Source of the DNA: Arcticibacter pallidicorallinus
GTDB lineage: Bacteria; Bacteroidota; Bacteroidia; Sphingobacteriales; Sphingobacteriaceae
Direction: 5' to 3'
NCBI RefSeq assembly: GCF_003002875.1
Contig: NZ_PVTH01000002.1
Coordinates: 62,001 to 126,000, forward strand
Length of the DNA: 64,000 nucleotides
Shown here piece by piece: positions 1 to 9,333 of this stretch. Under the pieces are notes generated by a model. It did no database searches. It saw nothing but the letters and a program-made list of their open reading frames with translations, and was not told where the DNA came from. Both the position numbers and the translations under genes were made by a program. Each line of letters begins with the position of its first letter. Position 1 is the first letter of the stretch.

Positions 1-72
1 CTCCTGAATTAAAATGATCAATCCCAAAAGGATACAGATGATAATGGCAACAATGATGATAACGTAAAACAT
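1..72 (-). CDS. secG: SecG preprotein translocase subunit, N-terminal fragment
   Basis: Reading the minus strand from an ATG at 70-72 gives 24 hydrophobic residues beginning MFYVIIIVAIII and ending LIILIQE before the window edge. This is the first transmembrane helix and the start of the conserved Q-rich loop of SecG, the small two-helix subunit of the SecYEG channel that assists SecA-driven export. It begins 9 bases after the stop of the TPR gene upstream, so it is the next gene of the same operon. Only the first helix is visible, so identity rests on this helix and the gene order LptE / TPR protein / SecG, which I recall as common in Bacteroidota. Confidence 0.75.
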   Translation of the reverse strand, partial: MFYVIIIVAIIICILLGLIILIQE

Positions 73-81
73 ATCTTATAA

Positions 82-1467
82 TTAGCTGATTCTCTTTTCT
101 AAATTCTGAATTTGGCTTGCAAAGTAACTACTTTTATCCGGATATTTCAAACTTAATTTCCTGTACGTCTCAATTGCTTTGTCGAAGAGCATCTGATCCG
201 TATATATTTTAGCTAAGGTTTCCGAAACCAGCTCCAGATTGTCTTCCGAACTTTTCCTGGCCTTGTTCTCCGTATCGACCTTTGCGGTGCTTGGAGGCTT
301 GATCTGTGGTTCTTCCTTAATGAATTTCTCAATAATAATATCTTCCTTTCGCTTTAACTCAAACTCAACCGTTGCGTTCGCGGCAATCGTGTTCAACTCC
401 GGCTGAATATGGAAAATATTCTCGATGATTTGCTGGTTCAGCAGGGGCGAAGCTACCGCTGTGCTAGTTCTTCTGCCAGGTGCTTTTGGCGCATAAGGCT
501 GATAGGTCTCCTCAAACTCCTTACGGGTTTTATGTAACCACCATAAGAAACTGTAAGGAAGGGAATCATCGTCGTATCTGGACACCTCCTCTTTTTCTTT
601 CTCAGCCAAAGGCTCTTTTTTTACAGCGCTTAGCTCTGTCTTAAGGGGGTCGATGGCAGATTTGTTAAATGTAAAGTAGTCGGATGACGCGATGCTTTCT
701 ACCGCTACATGATTCGCCGCCGCTTCTTCTTGCAGGGCCTCTTCCGCTGCTTCCTGAACCGGAAGTTCAGATTCAGGGATCACCGTTTCAATAAGTTCAT
801 CAGGATCTTGTTCAACCCAATCGTCCCCTGCCGTTGGTTCTTCCTGAACAGCTTCTTCGACGGTGCTTTCTGCAACGGAAAGTTTCGCAGGCGAATCCTG
901 CTCGCTGCTAAGTTCTTCCGACTCGTCTTGTTCTATATATTCTTCTATCAGCAGATCGTCTGTGCGTTCTTTGGGCGCAGATCCTGTCTCGTTATCTTGC
1001 TCCTCAATCGTCCCTTCCTGTCCAAATTCTGACCTTTCCGCCTCTACAAACTCCTCTATATCTGATTCGTGTCCTTCAATTGCTGCCGCCTCTGTTTCCG
1101 GGGTAACCGTTTCTATATCATGATACACTACTTCTCTCGCAATGGTTGGTGCCGAAAGTTCAGGCAGGCGGATATCTTCGCTTTCGTCTGACAAGTCAAA
1201 GTCCGGCTGGAAATACTGCGGTTCGTTCATGAACCGGTAAAGTACATCCCTTCTGGGAGCATATAGGGAAGCCTTTTTTAGATAACTTTCATAAGTGGAC
1301 TGATCCTCCGTGCGCAATGCAGAGGCATGTGCAAAATGTAGCGGCTGACAGTAAGGAAACTTTAAAACAAGGTATTTCAGTGCCGCCCTGTCTGCGTCCG
1401 TCCACTTTTCCGAGGGCGACAAAAACTTTAAAAATTCCTTGTTTCCTGATGCCTGAAGTTTTTCCAC
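82..1467 (-). CDS. Acidic tetratricopeptide-repeat protein of the lptE-secG operon
   Basis: 461 residues starting at a GTG codon (1465-1467). There is no signal peptide. The first ~75 residues form a folded block (start MEKLQASGNKEFLKF) that resembles helical repeats. Residues ~90-270 are very rich in Glu, Asp, Ser and Thr and look disordered. A basic/aromatic segment containing SLPYSFLWWLHKTRKEF follows, then a C-terminal single TPR-like hairpin (LAKIYTDQMLFDKAIETYRKL, about 412-432) and an ending QNLEKRIS. It sits 29 bp after lptE and 9 bp before secG, so it is probably co-transcribed with both. The function is unknown; the TPR suggests a protein-protein adaptor, perhaps for envelope biogenesis, which is inference from context. 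Confidence 0.8.
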   Translation of the reverse strand: MEKLQASGNKEFLKFLSPSEKWTDADRAALKYLVLKFPYCQPLHFAHASALRTEDQSTYESYLKKASLYAPRRDVLYRFMNEPQYFQPDFDLSDESEDIRLPELSAPTIAREVVYHDIETVTPETEAAAIEGHESDIEEFVEAERSEFGQEGTIEEQDNETGSAPKERTDDLLIEEYIEQDESEELSSEQDSPAKLSVAESTVEEAVQEEPTAGDDWVEQDPDELIETVIPESELPVQEAAEEALQEEAAANHVAVESIASSDYFTFNKSAIDPLKTELSAVKKEPLAEKEKEEVSRYDDDSLPYSFLWWLHKTRKEFEETYQPYAPKAPGRRTSTAVASPLLNQQIIENIFHIQPELNTIAANATVEFELKRKEDIIIEKFIKEEPQIKPPSTAKVDTENKARKSSEDNLELVSETLAKIYTDQMLFDKAIETYRKLSLKYPDKSSYFASQIQNLEKRIS

Positions 1468-1496
1468 GTTGTTTCGTTAAAGAGTAAATGCTTTGA

Positions 1497-2003
1497 TTAC
1501 CAGTTTGCAAAAGCCTTATTGAAGATATCTTCAGTAAGTAATTGATTGATCTCACGTATGGCAGACTGTTCCTGCGCCTGTACGTTACTTCCCGGTAGCT
1601 CCTTAAAACGCGTAAAGGATTGTTCAAAGCTGTTTTCATCATCGACGGAATTTACATATTTGACCTGAACCGTAATGCTGATCCGTGTCGCCTCTGCAAT
1701 TTCATTGCCGGTTACGGCAACGGGTCTGATGCTGTAATCTGTTATCCTTCCTTCAAAGTTTCCATCTCCATTATCCCTGGTGATGCTGAGGCTCGACTGA
1801 TTTCTGATCCTTTCTTTAAGCGCTTCAGTGAACTGCTGACTTAATCCAGGAACCACCAATGGCGCACTGTTTTCAAAAAACTGTACAGAGACGGTTTTCA
1901 TTCCCTCAGTCGAAGCTCCCGTAAAAGAGTATATTCCGCACGACTGAAATTGTAATAACAGCGGAATAAGAAAGAGGTAAGTTCTTTTCAATAATACGTT
2001 CAT
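1497..2003 (-). CDS. lptE: LptE-like LPS-assembly lipoprotein
   Basis: 168 residues. A hydrophobic signal peptide ends in a lipobox with the lipidated Cys at residue 22 (FQSCGIYSFTG), predicting an outer-membrane lipoprotein. The CGIYSFTGAS start, the following KTVSVQFFENSAPLV strand, and the SQQFTEALKERI helix match the Bacteroidota LptE family, the plug of the LptD channel that inserts lipopolysaccharide in the outer leaflet. The length is typical. It follows the sigma-54 regulator by 8 bp, so the two are probably co-transcribed. Identity comes from family resemblance; LptD is not in the window. Confidence 0.85.
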   Translation of the reverse strand: MNVLLKRTYLFLIPLLLQFQSCGIYSFTGASTEGMKTVSVQFFENSAPLVVPGLSQQFTEALKERIRNQSSLSITRDNGDGNFEGRITDYSIRPVAVTGNEIAEATRISITVQVKYVNSVDDENSFEQSFTRFKELPGSNVQAQEQSAIREINQLLTEDIFNKAFANW

Positions 2004-2011
2004 GTACTTGC

Positions 2012-3247
2012 TTAATTCAGGTTCAACTCTTTTATCTTCCTGTACAGGGTACGCTCAGAAATACCAAGCTCATTGGCGGCAAGCTTACGCTTTCCCTTAT
2101 GCTTTTTCAGTGCCTTCTTAATCAGGTCAGATTCTTTCTCTACCAGAGAAAGTGATTCTTCCACCTCTTCCGAATGCGGAACGTAGCTGAACTCGCTCTT
2201 CTTTTCTACTTCAGGCTTATGCAATACAAATGGTACTGCCGGAGCGATAGCCGGAAACTCGACATCCTGATACAGCTGCTTCACCATGTGGTGATTTTCA
2301 GCGATCGCCGCGGAGTTTCCTCCGCTCTTGATAATCTCCGCAACCAGCTTTTTTAATTCCAGCATATCACGTTTCATATCAAAAAGCACCTTATAGAGGA
2401 TGTCCCTCTCAGAAAAATCCTCTTTAGCATCCTGTTTAATCCGCATAGGCAGATTGCTTGTCCCTGCTTCCTGTGGAATGTACTGGAGGATACTTTGCCC
2501 TGTCAGGTTTCTGTCCTTCTCCAAAACAGCGATCTGTTCAGCCACATTCTTCAGCTGACGCACATTTCCCGGCCAGCTGTAATTGGTCAGGATGTGTCTC
2601 GCTTCCGGATCAAGCTGAACCGAAGGACTTCTGTATTTATGTGTAAAGTCTGCAATAAACTTGCGAAACAATAGATAGATATCTTCTTTGCGCTCTCTTA
2701 ACGGTGGAATTTTCAAGGGCACCGTACTCAAACGGTAGTAGAGGTCTTCCCTGAACTTACCGTTTTTAACTGCATCATAAACATCCACATTGGTAGCAGC
2801 AACCACACGTACGTCGGTCTTTTGTACTTTTGACGAACCCACACGAAGGTATTCACCCGATTCCAATATGCGAAGCAGTCGGGCCTGTGTCCCTATCGGG
2901 AGTTCCGCTACTTCATCCAGAAAGATCGTTCCCCCGTTTACCACCTCAAAATATCCCTTACGGGCTTCATGCGCACCAGTGAAGGACCCCTTTTCGTGAC
3001 CAAATAGCTCGGAGTCGATTGTTCCTTCAGGTATCGCACCACAGTTTACAGCAATAAAAGCCCCATGCTTACGCGCACTCATCTGGTGGATAATGTGCGA
3101 AAATACTTCTTTCCCGCTACCGCTTTCTCCTGTGATTAACACAGAAATATCGGTTGGGGCAACCTGCCTTGCAATATCTATAGCACGGTTCAGCAAGGGC
3201 GAGTTGCCGATAATGCCAAACCGGTTTTTTATATCCTGTGTATCCAT
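2012..3247 (-). CDS. Sigma-54-dependent transcriptional activator without receiver domain
   Basis: 411 residues. The AAA+ domain begins almost at the N-terminus (FGIIGNSPLL): Walker A GESGSGKE at 40-47, the sigma-54-contacting loop GSFTGA at 87-92 (canonical GAFTGA with A to S), Walker B GTIFLDE at ~106-112, and an arginine-rich sensor region FREDLYYRLS. The C-terminal ~40 residues are a Fis-type helix-turn-helix (LAANELGISERTLYRKIKEL). There is no response-regulator or GAF domain, so activity must be controlled by partner proteins, expression level or a stimulus acting on the ~110-residue linker (about 260-370). It lies between miaB (13 bp upstream) and lptE (8 bp downstream). Target promoters are unknown. 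Confidence 0.9.
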   Translation of the reverse strand: MDTQDIKNRFGIIGNSPLLNRAIDIARQVAPTDISVLITGESGSGKEVFSHIIHQMSARKHGAFIAVNCGAIPEGTIDSELFGHEKGSFTGAHEARKGYFEVVNGGTIFLDEVAELPIGTQARLLRILESGEYLRVGSSKVQKTDVRVVAATNVDVYDAVKNGKFREDLYYRLSTVPLKIPPLRERKEDIYLLFRKFIADFTHKYRSPSVQLDPEARHILTNYSWPGNVRQLKNVAEQIAVLEKDRNLTGQSILQYIPQEAGTSNLPMRIKQDAKEDFSERDILYKVLFDMKRDMLELKKLVAEIIKSGGNSAAIAENHHMVKQLYQDVEFPAIAPAVPFVLHKPEVEKKSEFSYVPHSEEVEESLSLVEKESDLIKKALKKHKGKRKLAANELGISERTLYRKIKELNLN

Positions 3248-3260
3248 GTATTAATCTAAA

Positions 3261-4682
3261 CTATCCAACAATTCTGCCGATTAACGTGGCAGGAGTACAA
3301 CGCTCAATCAGCACATTAACATACTGACCAGGCTTGAATCGCTCATCTACCGGAAATACAACTGTCGCGTTCTTATCATTCCTCCCTGAGTAGTCAAGAG
3401 CCGATTTTTTCGAGAAGTTCTCGATCAGGACCGTCTGTATTTCTCCGATCTGCTCCAACAGGCGCTCATGAGAGTGCTTTTGTTGCAGCTTGATGATCTC
3501 ATTGAATCTGCGGTTCTTCACATCTTCGGGCACATCGTCTGTGTATCGTTTCGCTGCCAATGTTCCCGGGCGTTCAGAATACATGAACATATAGGCAAAG
3601 TCGTATTTAACGAACTCCATCATGCTCAGCGTATCGGCATGCTCTTCTTCTGTTTCTGTACAAAAACCGGTGATCACATCGGTAGATATCGCGCATCCTG
3701 GCAAGATCCTTCTGATCGCTTCGACGCGCCCCATATACCATTCACGATCGTAAGTACGGTTCATGATATCCAGTACGCGGGAATTGCCCGACTGTACCGG
3801 AAGGTGAATGTATTTACAGATATTATCGTATTTAGCCATGGTGTACAACACCTCGTCTGTAATGTCTTTAGGATGCGATGTGGAGAAACGCACTCTCAGA
3901 TCAGGTCCTACTAAAGCAACCATCTCCAGCAGATTGGCGAAGTTTACCTTCTCCAGCTGATCTTCCGAAGTCCATTTGTAAGAATCGACGTTCTGTCCAA
4001 GTAAGGTAACCTCTTTATACCCCTGGGCATAAAGGTCTTTAGCCTCCTGAATGATCGAATGAGCATCCCGGCTGCGCTCCCTTCCTCTGGTGAACGGAAC
4101 GACGCAGAACGAACACATATTATCACAGCCTCTCATGATTGAGATGAAAGCAGTAATACCGTTCGTGTTCAGTCGCACAGGACTAATGTCAGCATAGGTC
4201 TCCTCTCTGGAGAGCAGCACGTTTACTGCACGATTCCCCTCATCGACCTGATCAATCAGATTAGGCAAGTCACGGTAAGCATCCGGTCCAATCACCACGT
4301 CGACCAATTTCTCCTCTTCCAAAAACTTAGCCTTCAGACGCTCGGCCATACAACCTAAAACGCCCACCATCATTCCCGGATTCTTGCTTTTAACGGCCTT
4401 GAATTCTTTCAGACGATTTCTTACTCTTTGCTCCGCATTTTCACGAATCGAGCATGTATTTATAAATATTACGTCAGCTTCTTTATAGTCAGATGTGGTT
4501 TTAAAACCCATATCTGTCATGATGGAGGCTACGATCTCACTGTCAGAAAAGTTCATAGCGCAGCCATAGCTTTCTATATACAACTTCCTGCCATTATTAA
4601 GCTCGGATGTTGCTTCCAGCAATAAGGCTTCACCTTGTCTCGCCTCGTCATGATCTTTCACGCCTATCTCCAAATTATGCAT
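3261..4682 (-). CDS. miaB: tRNA-2-methylthio-N6-dimethylallyladenosine synthase MiaB
   Basis: 473 residues. This radical-SAM methylthiotransferase adds the 2-methylthio group to isopentenyl-A37 of tRNAs reading U-starting codons. The N-terminal MTTase domain carries the auxiliary-cluster cysteines C41 (SYGCAMN), C77 (NTCSIRE) and C111 (GCMAERL). The radical SAM cluster is C186-x3-C190-x2-C193 ([21 protein letters not shown] without the last residue). The C-terminal ~65 residues form a TRAM domain ([10 protein letters not shown]...). All features of an active MiaB are present. It is the first gene of the minus-strand operon, with a TAnnTTTG-type promoter 23 bp upstream. Confidence 0.96.
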   Translation of the reverse strand: MHNLEIGVKDHDEARQGEALLLEATSELNNGRKLYIESYGCAMNFSDSEIVASIMTDMGFKTTSDYKEADVIFINTCSIRENAEQRVRNRLKEFKAVKSKNPGMMVGVLGCMAERLKAKFLEEEKLVDVVIGPDAYRDLPNLIDQVDEGNRAVNVLLSREETYADISPVRLNTNGITAFISIMRGCDNMCSFCVVPFTRGRERSRDAHSIIQEAKDLYAQGYKEVTLLGQNVDSYKWTSEDQLEKVNFANLLEMVALVGPDLRVRFSTSHPKDITDEVLYTMAKYDNICKYIHLPVQSGNSRVLDIMNRTYDREWYMGRVEAIRRILPGCAISTDVITGFCTETEEEHADTLSMMEFVKYDFAYMFMYSERPGTLAAKRYTDDVPEDVKNRRFNEIIKLQQKHSHERLLEQIGEIQTVLIENFSKKSALDYSGRNDKNATVVFPVDERFKPGQYVNVLIERCTPATLIGRIVG

Positions 4683-4704
4683 ATCAATCTTATTCTAAGA
4701 ACTG

Positions 4705-4712
4705 CAAAGGTA
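4705..4712 (-). promoter_or_regulatory. -7 promoter box of the miaB operon
   Basis: CAAAGGTA on the plus strand reads TACCTTTG on the minus strand, a perfect match to the Bacteroidota -7 element TAnnTTTG. It ends 23 bp before the miaB ATG. No clear -33 TTG at the standard 19-bp spacing was found. Confidence 0.55.
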
Positions 4713-4821
4713 GCAACAATTTAATAGTTTATGACATGTTGGCATACCTTAATTCAATCTCCCTGATCTTAATTGCGGGCTCCTCAAACAAGCTGAGTAC
4801 TATGCAGGTTAATGCATATAT

Positions 4822-6732
4822 ATGGCTGCAATCTGGCGTTTTTTTGTTTCATTCTGGAAGTGGATACTCATCATTCTGCTGGTTTTGCTGATCCTTCTCG
4901 CCGGCGGTGCCTGGTATTTGAGCAGCCGGTGGAAACCCTTGCTGGATACGCAGCTCAAGCAGTTGGTTTTAAACTCTTCAGACAGTTTATACCGGGTTGA
5001 ATATTCCGACCTTAAAATCAATTTGATCAGCGGGAACGCCTCCCTCAAAAACCTAAAGCTCATCCCCAATGAAAATCGCTACCGGGAGCTGGAAGCTCTG
5101 AAAAGGGCCCCCGACAATATGTACAACCTTCAGGTGGAAAGTTTCGACTTGGTTAACTTCCACCCCAGAAAATTATACGATACCAGAAAGCTCAATGTCG
5201 ACAGGATTGTGATTGACCAGCCTAAAATGATTATCACAAACAAACGGCAGCCATATAATAGACAAGCAGATACCACAGCTAAGAAGACATTGTATGAGAT
5301 GATCTCTAAGTCGCTCAAAGAGGTTCGTATATCTGATATTCAGTTAAAGGATATCGACTTCGTATTGATTAACAAAAGCACGCCAACAGAGAAAAAAACG
5401 GCTATCAAGAACCTAAATCTCACCGTCACAGACTTTCTGCTTGATTCATTGTCTGAGAAGGATAAGGACAGGTTCTATCATACCCGAAACGTGGATGTGG
5501 AGCTGAAGAACTATAAGATTGCGACGGCCGACAGCCTGTATCTCCTGAGATTCAAATCCGTTAAATTTTCCACAAAAGGCAGAAGTCTGGTGATGGATGA
5601 CGCCCGGATGGAACCCCGGTATAAAATACCTGCCTTTTATCGTAAGGTAAAAATGTCAAAAGACCGGTTCGACATCCGGTTTAATCAGATTGTACTTAAG
5701 GGAATAGACCTGGAGAAGCTTAAGCAAGAACAGCGATTCTTTGCCACAAGGATGGTTCTTGCCGACGGTAAGGTGGGTATCTATAACACCAATGCACTCC
5801 CTAAGAAGGTTACGAATAAAACCGGTAAGTTTCCGCATCAGCAATTGCAAAAGCTGGCACTTGATCTACGTATTGATACATTGCAGCTCCGCAGGGTCCA
5901 AATTGCCTACCAGGAGTTTAACAATAAGACAGGTAAAACAGGAACGATCTCCTTCGCCAATACGCGAGGGGCGATATACAACATTACGAACGACCGTCCC
6001 GCACTGGCTAAAAATAAATTTATGCGAGCGGAGTTATCAACGCTATTCATGGGCAAATCCAATCTGCATGTAACATTTAACTTCAATCTGACCGACAAAA
6101 ATGGAGCATTCACCTCCACCGGTACGCTCGGAGCAATGGACGGAAGAGCACTGAACCAGGTGACAAATCCACTCGCCATGGTCAGTGTTCAGTCGCTCAA
6201 CGTAAAGAAACTACAGTTCAATATCAGAGCAAATGAAAAGGTTGCCCGTGGAACAGTCCGGTTCTACTACTCCGATCTCAATATTCAGCTCTTAAAGATC
6301 GATGATGAAACCGGCCGTCTGAAAAAGCAGGGCTTAGTCTCTGGCATAGCGAACACCTTTGTTCTCAACGTAGGAAACCCAGATCCTAAGAACAACAACG
6401 TATTTACGGTTGGCAATATTTATTTTCAAAGGCCGCCCTCTTTTGCCTTCTTTAAATTTTACTGGAAAAGCTTACTTGAGGGAGTAAAGGAAAGTGTAGG
6501 GGTGAGCCGGGAAAAAGAGAACAGGATCAAGAATGTCGTCTCAAAGGTCGGTGATGTAGTCAGCGGTGTAAAATCAGACTTTGAAGCACTGAAAGAAAAA
6601 ATGAGGGACAATAAGCTTGAACGGGTGAAAAAACGTGAGCTGAAAAAGAAGGAGAAAAAAGCGAAAAAAGCCCAGGAGGAAGAAGCAAAGGAACTTGAAG
6701 CCAAAGCCGATAGTACGGCTTCCGAAGGCTAG
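4822..6732 (+). CDS. Large membrane-anchored AsmA-like protein
   Basis: 636 residues. An N-terminal transmembrane helix (about 11-30, WKWILIILLVLLILLAGG) is followed by a long periplasmic region rich in alternating beta-strand segments with repeated patterns such as DLKINLISGNASLKNLKL and NLNLTVTDFLLDS, typical of AsmA/DUF748-type bridge-like proteins. Residues ~570-636 are extremely charged (KKRELKKKEKKAKKAQEEEA) and probably helical. AsmA-like proteins are linked to lipid transport or outer-membrane homeostasis; that role here is inference. The gene is transcribed divergently from miaB and ends at a strong bidirectional terminator. The specific family is not certain. Confidence 0.75.
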   Translation: MAAIWRFFVSFWKWILIILLVLLILLAGGAWYLSSRWKPLLDTQLKQLVLNSSDSLYRVEYSDLKINLISGNASLKNLKLIPNENRYRELEALKRAPDNMYNLQVESFDLVNFHPRKLYDTRKLNVDRIVIDQPKMIITNKRQPYNRQADTTAKKTLYEMISKSLKEVRISDIQLKDIDFVLINKSTPTEKKTAIKNLNLTVTDFLLDSLSEKDKDRFYHTRNVDVELKNYKIATADSLYLLRFKSVKFSTKGRSLVMDDARMEPRYKIPAFYRKVKMSKDRFDIRFNQIVLKGIDLEKLKQEQRFFATRMVLADGKVGIYNTNALPKKVTNKTGKFPHQQLQKLALDLRIDTLQLRRVQIAYQEFNNKTGKTGTISFANTRGAIYNITNDRPALAKNKFMRAELSTLFMGKSNLHVTFNFNLTDKNGAFTSTGTLGAMDGRALNQVTNPLAMVSVQSLNVKKLQFNIRANEKVARGTVRFYYSDLNIQLLKIDDETGRLKKQGLVSGIANTFVLNVGNPDPKNNNVFTVGNIYFQRPPSFAFFKFYWKSLLEGVKESVGVSREKENRIKNVVSKVGDVVSGVKSDFEALKEKMRDNKLERVKKRELKKKEKKAKKAQEEEAKELEAKADSTASEG

Positions 6733-6740
6733 TTGGATAG

Positions 6741-6788
6741 ATATGTAAATAAAAAAGAGAGTATTCACCCTCTTTTTTATTTACATAT
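6741..6788. terminator. Bidirectional terminator with perfect 19-bp arms
   Basis: Left arm 6741-6759 and right arm 6770-6788 are exact reverse complements (ATATGTAAATAAAAAAGAG / its complement) around a 10-nt loop. Each arm gives a T-rich run on the exit side in either direction. It lies between the convergent ends of the AsmA-like gene and ilvE and can serve both. Confidence 0.85.
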
Positions 6789-6831
6789 CCGAAAGTGGTG
6801 CAGTTCGAGAACTGAACCAAATGAACGCATA

Positions 6832-7896
6832 TTATACTATATAATTCCACTCAAACGTGTCCGGTGTAATTCCGTAACGTATCTCATCCAGCGTCTTCAA
6901 CGCCTTCTTTGAAAACTCAGCATTTGCAGGATCAGGCAGTTCAAAGCGCTCACCATCCAGCGAAATAGCCGCAATAGGGGTGATTGTAGCCGCAGTCCCT
7001 ACACCGAAAGCTTCTGTCATGCGACCTTCTTTCAACGCAGCGATAACCTCTTCGACAGATACACGACGCTCTTCAACCGGAAGGTCCCAATGACGGGCCA
7101 ATGTCAATAGCGTATCTCTTGTAATACCTTCCAGGATTGTATCACGGGTAGAAGGAGTTACAATCTTACCATCGATTACAAATACTACGTTAGCAGTTCC
7201 AAGCTCCTCAATATAAGCATGATCTTTACCGTCTGTCCAGATCAGCTGATCATAGCCCTCTTTCATTGCTTCCAATGCAGGCAATAAAGATCCTGCATAG
7301 TTTCCGGCAGCCTTAGCAAATCCGAATCCACCTTCAGCAGAACGGGAAAACTTCGTTTCGATCTTAACATTCAACGGCTTTGAATAATAAGCTCCTACCG
7401 GACAGGCCAATACGATGAACTTATAAGACTTCGACGGCTGCACACCCAGGTAAGGGTCAGTCGAGAACATAAACGGACGGATATACAGCGAGTTGCCGTT
7501 GCCTTCAGGAATCCAGCCGCGGTCAATATCAACCAATGCTGCTATACTTTGAACGAAAATATCTCGCGGCAATTCAGGAGCACAAAGCCTTGCTGCAGAT
7601 TTATTGAAACGATCAGCATTCTTGTAAGGGCGGAAAATGACGGCTTTGCCATCAGCATGTTTGTAAACCTTCAGTCCTTCGAAAAACGCCTGGCCGTAAT
7701 GCAGCACAGACATAGCCGGACTAAAAGACATATCTCCATAAGGGACGATCTGAAAATTCTTCCACTCTCCATCCTCATAATCCGCCACGAACATGTGGTC
7801 GGTAAACACCTTCCCGAAAGGAAGATCCGCAAAGTCTGTCTCTTGTAACCGAGAAGCAGAAGTTTGGGTAATTTTTATATCTAACGTATCAGTCAC
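6832..7896 (-). CDS. ilvE: Branched-chain amino acid aminotransferase
   Basis: 354 residues from a GTG start (7894-7896). A class IV PLP-dependent transaminase that interconverts Leu/Ile/Val with their 2-oxo acids using glutamate. It belongs to the longer, eukaryote-like BCAT group: the motif GGFGFAKAAGNYAG contains the predicted PLP-binding lysine K195, and GQAFFEGLKVYK, LYIRPFMF and FGVGTAATITPI are conserved. It is monocistronic as far as can be seen: the next gene upstream (serB-like) ends about 100 bp away, and a terminator follows. No other ilv/leu genes are nearby. Confidence 0.95.
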   Translation of the reverse strand: MTDTLDIKITQTSASRLQETDFADLPFGKVFTDHMFVADYEDGEWKNFQIVPYGDMSFSPAMSVLHYGQAFFEGLKVYKHADGKAVIFRPYKNADRFNKSAARLCAPELPRDIFVQSIAALVDIDRGWIPEGNGNSLYIRPFMFSTDPYLGVQPSKSYKFIVLACPVGAYYSKPLNVKIETKFSRSAEGGFGFAKAAGNYAGSLLPALEAMKEGYDQLIWTDGKDHAYIEELGTANVVFVIDGKIVTPSTRDTILEGITRDTLLTLARHWDLPVEERRVSVEEVIAALKEGRMTEAFGVGTAATITPIAAISLDGERFELPDPANAEFSKKALKTLDEIRYGITPDTFEWNYIV

Positions 7897-7994
7897 GACA
7901 GTGTGTATTATGTTGTTGTATACAAAGTAACAGTTTTTTGGGGATTATTCACAGACTCAAGGCCTTACGATCGTCAAAAAAGCAAAAAATCTGA

Positions 7995-9287
7995 TTAAAA
8001 AAGAATCCTAAACTTAATCGTTTGGTCGATCTCCTTCAACTCTTTCAGTACCTGCTTGTCATAGCGGGCGCTTACGTCCGTAATGGCATAACCGATCTGC
8101 TCGTTGGTCATTAGGAATTGTCCCGAAATGTTGATGTTATGATTAGCATAAACATTATTGATCTGCGCCATGATCCCCGGAATATTCTTATGGATATGGA
8201 TCAGACGGTGAGCGTTGCCCACCTTCGGAAGCTGTAAGTTCGGGAAGTTGGAGCTCATATAAGTGTCGCCCTTATTAATGAAATCAGCCATTCGTTTAGG
8301 GATAAACTTGGCGTTTCTGGGGTTCTGCTTCTGGTCGTCAAAGATCACGATGCCCATTTCTGTAGCGATATCATGTGATATCTTGTTCTTGCTATTACCC
8401 AAATAGCCTATCGTCTTCAGTTTGATAGCCTTTAAAAGCTTGGCGTCACTTATTTTTTCTCCATCAGCCAGCAGGACCATCCCCACGTCACCAACATACT
8501 TGTCTTCAAAAGTCTCCTTATGACGAATAGAGAATCCGTCCTTTTTCAGAACCTGTATAGCTTCTTCCGGAACGTCACCTACAATGAGGCAAAGGATCCT
8601 GTTTTTAGGATAGGAGATAGCCTGAGGTAATTTATTAACATATAAAAACTCATCAAAGCTCGGCGTGATATGATCTGCTTTCTCCAAAATACTTTGTCGC
8701 GAAATGTTCTCCGTAAAAGCATAGAACTTCTGGATCAGTCCCGACTCCTTTAGCTGGAAGTCTGAATATCCGTCTCCGATACCGTAAATATTACCTTCCA
8801 GTTGCAGCTGCTTCAAAAGCTTCACCTTGCCCCCTTCCTGCGAAAGCGGGTTTTCCTGGTCATAGCCGGTTATATTACCTTCTTCATCAAAGGTGAAGGT
8901 ATTCGCATATATGTTTTCTATTTTGATATCAAAGGGCAGAACCACGGGCGTAATAAACTCCTTAAAGCCTCCCGACACGATCAAAACCTCGTCTGCGTGT
9001 TGTTTAAAGAACTCCCTGTTACGTGAAAAGGAAGCTGAAACTTTTTTCTTAAGCCTGCTGACAAGCTGTTTGAGGTGTTCCTGGTTGGCATGCAGTAGCT
9101 GCACCCTTTGGGTAAGGCTCTCTCTGAAAGACAAGCGGCCTTCCATGGCTGCATTGGTCAGATCCTCGATCTTTTTATAGATCTCTTCCCTATCGGGATG
9201 ATCGCTTAATGAAATTCGTACGAGTTCATCTAATGCCTCTACCTGGGTAAAGGTGCTGTCAAAATCAATGATGTAAAAATTCTTCAT
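7995..9287 (-). CDS. Phosphoserine phosphatase fused to SerA remnant and ACT domain
   Basis: 430 residues. Residues 1-215 are a HAD phosphatase of SerB type: motif I DFDST (D8, D10), motif II S105 (VSGGF), K154 (GGKVKLLK), and motif IV GDGYSD (D172, D176). This part should hydrolyse phosphoserine to serine. Residues ~229-327 resemble the first, substrate-binding lobe of phosphoglycerate dehydrogenase SerA (ILCLIVGDVPEEAIQVLKKD; KTIGYLGNSKNKI). Residues 337-430 resemble the end of SerA (FINKGDTYMSSNFPNLQLP) and its serine-binding ACT domain (HRLIHIHKNIPGIMAQINNVY). The ~180-residue NAD-binding catalytic domain between them is missing, so it cannot be a dehydrogenase. The reading frame is intact, so this is a designed-looking chimera, probably giving serine feedback control. 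Symbol left blank because of the fusion. Confidence 0.85.
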   Translation of the reverse strand: MKNFYIIDFDSTFTQVEALDELVRISLSDHPDREEIYKKIEDLTNAAMEGRLSFRESLTQRVQLLHANQEHLKQLVSRLKKKVSASFSRNREFFKQHADEVLIVSGGFKEFITPVVLPFDIKIENIYANTFTFDEEGNITGYDQENPLSQEGGKVKLLKQLQLEGNIYGIGDGYSDFQLKESGLIQKFYAFTENISRQSILEKADHITPSFDEFLYVNKLPQAISYPKNRILCLIVGDVPEEAIQVLKKDGFSIRHKETFEDKYVGDVGMVLLADGEKISDAKLLKAIKLKTIGYLGNSKNKISHDIATEMGIVIFDDQKQNPRNAKFIPKRMADFINKGDTYMSSNFPNLQLPKVGNAHRLIHIHKNIPGIMAQINNVYANHNINISGQFLMTNEQIGYAITDVSARYDKQVLKELKEIDQTIKFRILF

Positions 9288-9333
9288 TAAAATAGTTTGT
9301 ATTTAAAACCCGCGAAACCGGCTATTCTGAAAC

